From Neoarius graeffei (taxonomy: Eukaryota > Chordata > Actinopteri > Siluriformes > Ariidae), in the NCBI RefSeq assembly GCF_027579695.1, contig NC_083589.1:35271335-35335334 (forward strand): 64,000 nt of DNA, written 5' to 3'. Below are positions 55,459 through 64,000 of this stretch, one piece after another (position 1 is the first letter of the stretch; every line of letters begins with the position of its first letter). The notes beneath the pieces are model-generated. The model ran no database searches and was not told where the DNA came from. It saw only the letters and a list, made by a program, of their open reading frames with translations. The position numbers and the translations under genes are program-made.

Positions 55459-55992
55459 CTTATACAGCTCAGGCACCCACGCACTGAATTGCTCATCACA
55501 CAAGCAGCTATTGACACCAGATCATTTTATTAAATTAGGAAAGTAATTTCACTTGGGGCAGCAGAAGAGATGTTGGAATATAATTTAGCTGTGAATTAAG
55601 TGTGCTTCAGTGTGGTGATGAGATTAAAAAAAAATGACAGTCAATCTCTGGATGGGAGTTAAAATTCCAGACATCTTTCCTGAACTGAGCAATAACATTT
55701 GCCGTACATTTGAAAGCAATCTACTACAACGTTTTCTGAAGAGCATAAAGTTGGGAAAACTTTAGAATGGCATAGTCACTGAATTAGGCTACAGTACAAC
55801 AGGTACCTCAATGTGCAACTACAGTTTGCATTCTGAATCGTATTTCTTTCCATGGGACTGAAAAAACTGTACATTATTCTACCCATTATGACCATCTCTA
55901 AGCTTCTCTGGTGCTCATGCTGAGGCTGGTTGCTGCTTTGATGTAGGAATCTCTTCCATCATTACACTGTTGATTTGGGCTTGTAGTCCAGT
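55061..55992. other. Unassigned stretch, likely 3' UTR of the transporter gene in part
   Basis: Contains the CA run at 55394-55456. An AATAAA on the minus strand at about 55531-55526 is a candidate polyadenylation signal for the slco gene. Confidence 0.45.
55394..55456. repeat. (CA)n microsatellite
   Basis: Dinucleotide run of more than 30 units. Confidence 0.95.
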
Positions 55993-56125
55993 TTAATTCT
56001 GATGGGTCTGCTTCAGGGCTCGCACTGCTTCCATATGGATCTGTTTTCTCAACCGCACAATGACAGCAAGGTCAAAAAGCACAGAGCAGCCAAATAGACC
56101 TGTCGTCAGGCCCAGGAAGACAATT
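55993..56125 (-). CDS. slco1c1: Last coding exon of an organic anion transporter (slco1c1-like)
   Basis: Acceptor TGTTTACAG then 43 codons and TAA. It starts IVFLGLTTGLFGCSVLFDLA, a hydrophobic segment fitting the last transmembrane helix of SLCO/OATP transporters, then a basic cytoplasmic tail (VRLRKQIHMEAVRAL). OATPs carry thyroid hormones and other organic anions across the plasma membrane. The gene would extend right, beyond the window. SLCO genes neighbour IAPP in vertebrates; slco1c1 is the member expected on this strand. Family from sequence and synteny; exact paralogue inferred. Confidence 0.72.
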
Positions 56126-56229
56126 CTGTAAACAAATGGCGAAAAGATCATTATTGTGGGGGAAGAACAAAATGGATAAATATTTGTTTTATTCATTATT
56201 CCTCTTCAGTAACAGCTGGTCAGTATTGC

Positions 56230-56530
56230 TGGGTTTCACGTGACGTCACATCCGCCTCATTAGTTATTCAAAACTTTAGCTGGTGGTCTACCAAAACTCA
56301 GTTGACAAAGCGTTTGTACGGAGAAGGTGCATTGCTTGCATGAAAAATGCCTTACGCTTGCGTGTTTTAGGTTGTTCAAATCGATCAAACCGTGAAACTG
56401 AAAAGTTTCTTCAGGGTTCCCCATGAGTTAATAAAAAAGGGTGAATGAACACAGGATTTCACAAAAAGACGTCGAGAAAGGTGGCTTTTGAAACTCTCAC
56501 TGAAATCGAAGGGAGCCGAGTCCCGAGTCA
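56230..56530 (+). pseudogene. Decayed THAP transposon remnant
   Basis: CACGTGACGTCAC near 56237 resembles the end of the ISL2EU-like elements. ATGCCTTACGCTTGCGTG then a stop and GCSNRSNRETEKF-like sequence give a THAP start with stops and a shift (RRRERWLLKLSLKSKG follows). The right limit is lost in SINE 21. Confidence 0.55.
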
Positions 56531-56543
56531 AAGCATGCTGACA

Positions 56544-56786
56544 TCATAGGGCTGACACATAGAGACAAACAACCATTCACACTCATGGTCAATTTAGAAC
56601 CACCAGTTAACCTAACCTGCATGTCTTTGGACTGTGGGGGAAACCGGAGCACCTGGAGGAAACCCGCGCAGACACGGGGAGAACGTGCAAACTCCACACA
56701 GAAAGGCCCACGTCGACCACTGGGCTCGAACCCTGAACCTTCTTGCTGTGAGGCGACAGTGCTATCCACTACACCACCATGCCGCC
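56544..56786 (-). mobile_element. SINE copy 21 (tail missing)
   Basis: Head-side two thirds, diverged. Confidence 0.85.
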
Positions 56787-56889
56787 TGATTGCAAACCCA
56801 AATGTCTTAAATGTATGGCAAAAACAAAAGAGAGTGGGTTTCCCCAAAAGCCTCTTAATGCTAAAAGCATCTTAACTAGGGAAGAGAGT

Positions 56890-57120
56890 GTTCATTGTGC
56901 TGCTTGCTCTACCATTTAACGATTATCTTTGTGCTGCGATGCTTTTGGGAAACTCAGGCAGAATTGGCCTTGCCTATCCAATACTTTGAGAGCGTCCATT
57001 CTGCTCAGTCAGGAAACTGTCTCAGAGACACAGAAGTGCTGCTGCCCTCTACTGGTGAAATATTTAACACTCAACAGCAGTTGTGGAAGACAGGCAGAAT
57101 GGAAGAAGCCCAGACTCCAT
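56890..57120. other. Unassigned stretch
   Basis: Short open frames in two phases, no domain recognised. Confidence 0.35.
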
Positions 57121-58383
57121 GACTGGCATTTAAAAAAAGAAAGAAAGAAAAAAGAGTTTGCAGGTGATCAACAGGATGATGACCTAACCTTTTGTAGAAA
57201 AGTTCTCTGGTCAGATGAAACAAAACATTTAATTGTTAAGCCATAATGAATAGCAGTATGTATGAAGTTAATGGTGAACATTTTAATCTGAAGAACACCA
57301 TCCCAGCTCTGAAGCAAGAGAGGTGGCAGCATCATGCTGTGGGGGTGTTTTGTGGCCATGCAACATGAATGAGTATGGCCAGATCAGAGTTCATCTGGCT
57401 TTTTGCCTAGATGCATGTACTGAATGCTCTCATCATGCGCCAGCACCGGCACCATAGCAAAACAACAATGGAGGACAGTTACAGCTGTGACAACAATCGG
57501 TGGAAGGATGGGGAAGTTGGTGGTTTACAAGATACAATTCAAGCCAAACTGGAATGCACTTAAGAAAAACAAGTAGTGTTTGAAACAGTTGCTAAAGAAA
57601 TGGCAAAATGCTGATACAAATTAACGTGGCTAGTTTTTTGCATGCAAAAACATATCAGTGTGCACGTGCTTGCTGTTTCGGAGGACAGATGCGTTCACAT
57701 TCCAGTTAGATACAGGTCATTTGTAATTATGAATATGAATTGTCAAGATAGGCAAATCTAATCTGAGCAAAAAATTGGAATTGAACAATGAGGCTAGTAA
57801 TGTGAACATAGCCTTATACCCTGTGTCCGAAATCGCTCACTCGTTCACTACTCCCTACTCCCTATATAGGGAATTACTATATAGAAGACTACATAGTGAG
57901 CTCATTGGTAAAATGAAAAAATGCTTTTGGACACTAGTCTGTCGTGCTGGTATTTACGTCATTACTGTCGCACAATTAAAATGTGTCAGATCAGGCAGCT
58001 GGTGGGTTTTCAAAGTAATAAATACATGCATGTATTTTTGTGATAAATACATATTAAACTGAGCATATTTCACACATTAATCAATACAAAGTACTTTGTG
58101 TCTGCTGCATCTTTCAGGTTTTTTTTAAAATCAAGGCTGAATACTTTCTTCTTTGCCGCTGCCTTTTATTAAATCAAATTTGAGACTTTTAATTTGATTT
58201 CTTTCAGCACGACCGCAATGCATGATACGATATATTGCTTTGGTTAGTGACCATCGGTTGTACACTACTTTTCATGATGCATTGTGGGATACTTTGAGTG
58301 CACTATATAGGGTGTAAATAATCCTCACTAAAGTTTCGGACAGCACTACAAAATGGCGTCCTCACTATATAGTGCCTTATATA

Positions 58384-59657
58384 CACTACCGTTCAAAAGT
58401 TTGGGGTCACTTTGAAATTTCCTTATTTTTGAAAGAAAAGCACTGTTCTTTTCAATGAAGATCACTTTAAACTAATCAGAAATACACTCTATACATTGCT
58501 AATGTGGTAAATGACTATTCTAGCTGCAAATGTCTGGTTTTTGGTGCAATATCTCCATAGGTGTATAGAGGCCCATTTCCAGCAACTATCACTCCAGTGT
58601 TCTAATGGTACAATGTGTTTGCTCATTGCCTCAGAAGGCTAATGGATGATTAGAAAACCCTTGTACAATCATGTTAGCACAGCTGAAAACAGTTTAGCTC
58701 TTTAGAGAAGCTATAAAACTGACCTTCCTTTGAGCAGATTGAGGCCAAGTTTACATTAGACCGTATCTGTCTCGTTTTCTTCGCGGATGCACTGTCCATT
58801 TACATTAAAACGCCTGGAAACGCCGGGAAACGGGAATCCGCCAGGGTCCACGTATTCAATCCAGATCGTGTCTGGTCCAGTGCTGTGTAAACATTGAGAA
58901 TACGCGGATACGCTGTGCTGAGCTCTAGCTGGCGTCGTCATTGGACAACGTCACTGTGACATCCACCTTCCTGATTCGCTGGCGTTGGTCATGTGACGCG
59001 ACTGCTGAAAAACGGCGCGGACTTCCGCCTTGTATCACCTTTCATTAAAGAGTATAAAAGTATGAAAATACTGCAAATACTGATGCAAATACTGCCCATT
59101 GTGTAGTTATGATTGTCTTTAGGCTTGCCATCCTTCCACTTGCAAGTGGTAAGTGACTTGCGCACAGCGGCTCAGTCCCAAATCACTGCTCGTGCGCTTA
59201 CCTCGCGCGCTCTGTGAGCTGCGCAGGGCCGGAGTGCGCACCCTCCAGAGGGCACTCACTGTTCAGGGCGGAGTGATTTGGAGCGCAGCCGCTGAGGAGG
59301 AAGCGATGAGCCGCACTGACACATTTCTCAACTTACGTGCCGAATTAGTCATGTGATTAGCGTATCCGTGTATTGGCGTTGCTGTGTGCATGCGAATCGT
59401 GTATTGGCGTTGCTGTGTGCACGCTAATTGTTTTTAAAAACGTTAATCTGATGATCCGCTGATACGGTCTAATGTAAACCCCACCTGAGTTTCTGGAGCA
59501 TCACATTTGTGGGGTCGATTAAATGCTCAAAATGGCCAGAAAAATGTCTTGACTATATTTTCTATTCATTTTACAACTTATGGTGGTAAATAAAAGTGTG
59601 ACTTTTCATGGAAAACACAAAATTGTCTGGGTGACCCCAAACTTTTGAACGGTAGTG
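58384..59657. mobile_element. Tc1-type terminal-repeat element
   Basis: Inverted ends CACTACCGTTCAAAAGTTTG and complement with TA flanks (58382-58383, 59658-59659). No transposase; it contains a further element. Confidence 0.85.
58744..59485. mobile_element. Innermost element with TTTACATTAGACCG ends
   Basis: Inverted TTTACATTAGACCGTATC at both ends, flanked by TGAG (58740-58743, 59486-59489). GC-richer than its surroundings, no gene recognised. Superfamily not determined. Confidence 0.75.
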
Positions 59658-60068
59658 TAGTGAGTAGGGAGCGATTTTGGACACAGGGTTAGATGGCATC
59701 ATGGGGAAGGAGGGTTATCTATAAATACTAAAGCAACACTTCAAGACAACTTGGTCACAACTGGGTCTAACGGCAGGACAATGATCCTAAGCATACCTTG
59801 AAAGTTGTAACAAAATGGCTTAAAAATAAAACCATGACCTGAATCCCAGAGAAAATTTGTGGATGGAACTGAAAAAGGTTATATCCATTCTTTTAGTAGG
59901 AATGGAAGAAAATTCTGGCAAAGGACTGTGAGAAGCTTGTGGACAGATATTGAAGTTAAGCAATTAAAAGGCAATGCCACTAAATACAAACAAAGTGTAT
60001 GTAAATACAGCCACAGGTTCACTGCAACTGAACTGCTATTTATGACAAACATTTGATATATTAATTTC

Positions 60069-60426
60069 CATCCATCCATCATCTGTAACCACTTATCCTG
60101 TGCAGGGTTGCAGGCAAGCTGGAGCCTATCCCAGCTGGGCGAGAGGCGGGGTACACCCTGGACAAGTCACCAGATCGTCACAGGACTGACACATACTGTA
60201 GACACAAACAACCATTCACACTCACATTCACACCTACGGTCAATTTAGAGCCACCAGTTAGCCTAATCTGCATGTCTTTGGACTGTGGGGGAAACCGGAG
60301 GAAACCCACGCAGACACAGAGAGAACATGCAAAGTCCACACAGAAAGGTCCTCGTCAGCTGCTGGGCTTGAACCCAGAACCTTCTTGCTATGAGGCAACA
60401 GTACACCACTACACCACCGTGCTGCC
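60069..60426 (-). mobile_element. SINE copy 22
   Basis: Nearly full length, CATCCATCC tail, diverged. Confidence 0.9.
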
Positions 60427-60717
60427 CCGATATACTAATTTGATATAGTAAATACAAGCTGAAACAAATCTGTTATAGCTATTGTTTTGAAATGATGACT
60501 TATATGAATAAAATAGATACACTAATTGCCTTAAGGAAATGTATCGTGGCAAGAATTTTGTGGAGTTGTGAAAAATTTAGTTTTAATGTCTTTAGCTTAA
60601 GGGTATATATGCTCCACATACTCCAACCATGTGGGAAAAATCGCACAGCTAAAAAGACCAATAGTGTTATTTCTTTTACAGTTGATATTAAATTTTACAG
60701 CAGCAGTTATTAGTTAT

Positions 60718-60868
60718 GGGTGGCACAGTGGTTAGTGCTGTTGCCTCACAGCATGAAGGTTCTGGGTTTGAGCCCAGTGGCCAATGGGGGCCTTTCTGTG
60801 TGGGGTTTGCATGTTCTCCCCATGTCTGTGGGTGCTCTGGTTTCCCCACAAAGACAAGCAGTTAGGTT
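60718..60868 (+). mobile_element. SINE copy 23 (head only)
   Basis: Head-side part, ending at GTTAGGTTAA where a different sequence (AGCATATACGCAGAGCC, to about 60955) begins. The break falls at the SINE TTAA, as in copy 5, suggesting another TTAA-target insertion. Confidence 0.8.
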
Positions 60869-61313
60869 AAAGCATATACGCAGAGCCATGGCCTCACTTT
60901 CATTTATAAATGCCTTGAGAACTCAAGAATGGCACAGGAATAGTTTTAAGCGTTAACAATAAATCTAATATAGTAATTTTTACAATTAAAGTGATTCATA
61001 TACAACCCCGATTCCAAAAAAGTTGGGACAAAGTACAAATTGTAAATAAAAACGGAATGCAATAATTTACAAATCTCAAAAACTGATATTGTATTCACAA
61101 TAGAGCATAGACAACATATCAAATGTCGAAAGTGAGACATTTTGAAATTTCATGCCAAATATTGGCTCATTTGAAATTTCATGACAGCAACACATCTCAA
61201 AAAAGTTGGGACAGGGGCAATAAGAGGCTGGAAAAGTTAAAGGTACAAAAAAGGAACAGCTGGAGGACCAAATTGCAACTCATTAGGTCAATTGGCAATA
61301 GGTCATTAACATG

Positions 61314-61610
61314 ACGGGTGGGTGGAGCACAGAAGGCCATAACTGAGTTCCCAAAAACTCTTTATTTTGCACTTTTCAGTGTAATATTCACTCTCCCAGC
61401 CACGCGCGCACACACACAAGTCGTCTGGTTGGGGAAAGAGCTCTCTTCCTCTGCTCTCTCTCTCTCTCCTTATATAGGGCATGGTCACTGGGGAAGACAC
61501 ACAAACACACGTTAACTGACATCAGGTGCAGTGATTCTCCCACTTACCTTCCCTGACTCCGCCCTCCGGTCATAGACCGACGCTTGACCACGCCCCCGCT
61601 GCCACATACC
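61314..61610 (-). mobile_element. LTR (3' LTR of the gypsy fragment)
   Basis: Read on the minus strand from TGTGGCAGCGGGGGC to CACCCACCCGTC; same family as the solo LTR at 37853. The last dozen bases are missing. Confidence 0.85.
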
Positions 61611-62840
61611 CCCACTGCCCAACTCAGGCCGGGTGGCTGTCCGGCCTGCAGCTGACTCCCCCCCCCCCCCCCCCCCCCCTTGACAGAAGAGGAAGTCCGC
61701 CACGACCATCTGCACCCCCGGCCTGTGGATCACCTTGAAGTTAAAGGGCTGGAGTGCCAGATACCAAGGGGTGATCCGCGCATTGGCATGCTTCATGCGG
61801 TGGAGCCACTGGAGGGGCGTGTGGTCCGAGCAGAGGGTGAAAGGGCATCCCAGCAGGTAGTAGCGGAGGGCGAGGACCGCCCACTTGATGGCTAGGCACT
61901 CTTTCTCGATGGTGCTGTAGCGCCCCTCATGCACCGACAGCTTTCTGCTGATATACAGCACTGGATGGTCCTCCCCCTCCACCTCCTGGGACAAAACAGC
62001 CCCCAGCCCTCTGTCCGATGCATCCGTCTGCAACATAAAGGTGAGAGAAAAGTCAGGGGAGTGTAACAGTGGCCCCCCACACAGTCCTCTGAGAAAGCCC
62101 GCTAGCATTGCTCTGTCCACTGGACTGGATCTGGTGCCCCCTTTTTAGTGAGATCAGTCAGCGGGCTCGTGACGTCCGAATAATTAGGTATAAACCTACA
62201 ATAGTAGCCAGCCAGTCCCAGGAACTGTCTCACCCCCTTTTTGGTCTTGGGCCTCGGGCAGGCCGCAATCACTGCTGTCTTGTTAATTTGGGGACGCACC
62301 TGCACATTGCCCAAGTGGAAGCCCAGATAATGTACTTTCACCCGCCCAATCGCACACTTCTTCAGGTTGGCCGTGAGACCCGCTCCCCTTAGCGACCTAA
62401 GGACGGCCCTTAGGTGTTCTAAATGCCCCGGCCAGTCATTACTATAGATTATGATATCATCTAAGTACACGGCCGCATAGGTGGCATGGGGGCGGAGGAC
62501 CCTGTCCATAAGCCGCTGGAACGTAGTGGGCGCCCCAAACAGCCCAAAAGGAAGTGTAACAAATTGGTGTAAGCCAAACAGTGTGGAAAAAGCCGTTTTT
62601 TCTTGGGATAGTGGAGTCAAGGGGATCTGCCAATAACCCTTTGTCAAATCCAGCCATGGGATGAAAGTGAGCCACCGGGAATACCAATTCCCGGCGGCTC
62701 TTTGGAATCAAAAGTTGTGTAATCGGCTCCTTAGTCTGAGTGTCCTGCGTCACTCGGTATAATCTATCTCTCATAATGGAGAAATAGGGGAAAGACGGGG
62801 TGGCGTTTGGCTGGAGCATTTGACCATCGATTACTCTCAC
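61512..62840 (-). pseudogene. Ty3/gypsy-type pol fragment (integrase N-part, RT, RNase H)
   Basis: On the minus strand in order: an integrase zinc-binding-like piece (LYRVTQDTQTKEPI, RRELVFPVAHFHPMAG; about 62770-62690), reverse transcriptase (KGYWQIPLTPL, catalytic YLDDIIIYS near 62470, FLGLAGYYCRF), RNase H (LQTDASDRGLGAVLSQE, YSTIEKECLAIKWAV, near 62030-61880) and a tail with a glycine run encoded by C20 at 61660-61679. At least two frame changes. Most of the integrase is deleted. Confidence 0.88.
61660..61679. repeat. C20 homopolymer
   Basis: Twenty C in a row within the retrotransposon tail; assembly-sensitive. Confidence 0.85.
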
Positions 62841-62963
62841 TTGGTCAAACGCATGCCGCAGAGTCTCGTCCTGTGACTGTTCTATGGGAAATCTGTGAGG
62901 GATTCCCCAAGAGAAGGAGGAGGAGTCTGGAGTTTGGAGTGGCAGCAGCTCTCGGAAGTAAAG

Positions 62964-64000
62964 ATGGGAAGAGGATCACCAATCCCCCTAATTTTGCGCC
63001 AACAAATAGGGAAGCAATATCAGAAAGGAGTTTGACAGTGTAAAATTGCAAAGAGTTTGAACATATCATCATCTACAGTGCATAATATCATCAAAAGATT
63101 CAGAGAATCTGGAAGAATCTCTGTGCGTAAGGGTCAAGGCCGGAAAACCATACTGGGTGCCCATGATCTTCGGGCCCTTAGACGGCACTGCATCACATAC
63201 AGGCATGCTTCTGTATTGGAAATCACAAAATGGGCTCAGGAATATTTCCAGAGAACATTATCTGTGAACACAATTCACTGTGCCATCCGCCGTTGCCAGC
63301 TAAAACTCTATAGTTCAAAGAAGAAGCCATATCTAAACATGATCCAGAAGCGCAGACATCTTCTCTGGGCCAAGGCTCATTTTTTAAAATGGACTGTGGC
63401 AAAGTGGAAAACTGTTCTGTGGTCAGACGAATCAAAATTTGAAGTTCTTTATGGAAATCAGGGACGCCGTGTCATTCGGACAAAAGAGGAAAAGGACGAC
63501 CCAAGTTGTTATCAGCGCTCAGTTCAGAAGCCTGCGTCTCTGATGGTATGGGGTTGCATTAGTGCATGTGGCATGGGCAGCTTACACATCTGGAAAGACA
63601 CCATCAATGCTGAAAGGTATATCCAGGTTCTAGAGCAACATATGCTCCCATCCAGATGACGTCTCTTTCAGGGAAGACCTTGCATTTTCAAACATGACAA
63701 TGCCAAACCACATACTGCATCAATTACAGCATCATGGCTGCGTAGAAGAAGGGTCCGGGTACTGAACTGGCCAGCCTGCAGTCCAGATCTTTCGCCCATA
63801 GAAAACATTTGGCGCATCATAAAATAGAAGATACGACAAAAAAGACCTAAGACAGTTGAACAACTAGAATCCTACATTAGACAAGAATGGGTTAACATTC
63901 CTATCCCTAAACTTGAGCAACTTGTCTCCTCAGTCCCCAGACATTTACAGACTGTTGTAAAGAGAAAAGGGGATGTCTCACAGTGGTAAACATGGCCTTG
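62964..64000 (+). pseudogene. Tc1 transposase with in-frame stops (copy G), cut by window end
   Basis: Aligns codon by codon with copy C from MGRGSPIPLILRQQI. Stops: TGA at 63033 (copy C has CGA), TGA at 63657 (shared with C) and TAG at 63825 (copy C has CGG). First catalytic D intact here ([10 protein letters not shown]), unlike copy C. One extra codon in AHFLKW. Confidence 0.9.

Larger units (their letters stand above)
57818..59689. mobile_element. Element with ACCCTGTGTCC ends
   Basis: Inverted ends ACCCTGTGTCCGAAATCGCT and, from the right, ACCCTGTGTCCAAAATCGCT. The CACTACTCCCTACT region is also mirrored near the right end. No target duplication resolved. A Tc1-type element is nested inside. 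Confidence 0.75.
57160..60050 (+). mobile_element. Tc1 transposase remnant split by nested insertions
   Basis: First part 57160-57385 (KVLWSDETK, then GGSIMLWGCFVAMQH in another frame). It resumes 59690-59965 (RQDNDPKHTLKVVTKWL, then an E-region IPEKICGWN). The gap holds about 0.4 kb of unidentified DNA and the element at 57818-59689. Confidence 0.7.
61003..64000 (+). mobile_element. Tc1-type transposon (copy G), split and running off the right edge
   Basis: Left end CAACCCCGATTCCAAAAAAG after TA at 61001. Same family as copy C. Interrupted between about 61314 and 62930 by an LTR-retrotransposon fragment; the right end is outside the window. Confidence 0.92.

Noticed and set aside
55282..55546. 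Histidine/threonine-rich frames
   Set aside because: Translation of a CA microsatellite.

Overview
The window is vertebrate nuclear DNA from a ray-finned fish. Three host genes are recognisable, all on the minus strand and in the same relative order and direction as in other vertebrates: the last exon of an organic-anion transporter (slco1c1-like, 56.1-56.0 kb), the complete coding region of islet amyloid polypeptide (iapp, 41.7-40.0 kb), and 11 coding exons of pyroxd1 (17.7-0.4 kb), whose C-terminal coding part lies beyond the left edge. The dense Tc1-type transposons and the tRNA-headed SINE family fit a catfish-like (siluriform) teleost, but the species is an inference.

Almost everything else is mobile DNA. 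About 23 copies or fragments of one 360-380 bp SINE are scattered on both strands. At least seven Tc1-type DNA transposons keep transposase sequence (2.1-4.3, 7.7-10.7, 18.9-20.5, 21.1-22.7, 22.8-24.4, 28.0-30.6 and 61.0-64.0 kb), and several more survive as terminal repeats or fragments. There are hAT, PIF/Harbinger-like, TTAA-target (Kolobok-like) and P-element-like elements, a 5'-truncated non-LTR retrotransposon (48.9-51.2 kb), a solo LTR (37.9 kb) and a broken Ty3/gypsy-type element (61.3-62.9 kb) with an LTR of the same family.

Layout: 0-17.7 kb is pyroxd1, its introns filled with nested elements; 17.7-31 kb is an AT-repeat tract invaded by Tc1 elements; 31-46 kb holds iapp between two related hAT elements; 46.5-51.7 kb is one TTAA-target element swollen by four later insertions; 52-64 kb is degraded repeats around the transporter exon.

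The most notable pattern is the number of THAP-type zinc-finger exons: six in 64 kb, none in a host gene. They sit in at least three kinds of element (8-bp target, P-like; TTAA target, Kolobok-like; AT target with an ISL2EU-like layout) and several are interrupted by later insertions that left clean target duplications. One element (15,234-17,051) carries a THAP exon on one strand and a second gene on the other, each starting at its own end. Two hAT elements flanking iapp carry a fragment related to that second gene.

No CRISPR, rRNA or functional tRNA gene was seen. Family names for mobile elements rest on terminal repeats, target duplications and protein motifs read by eye, not on a database search.
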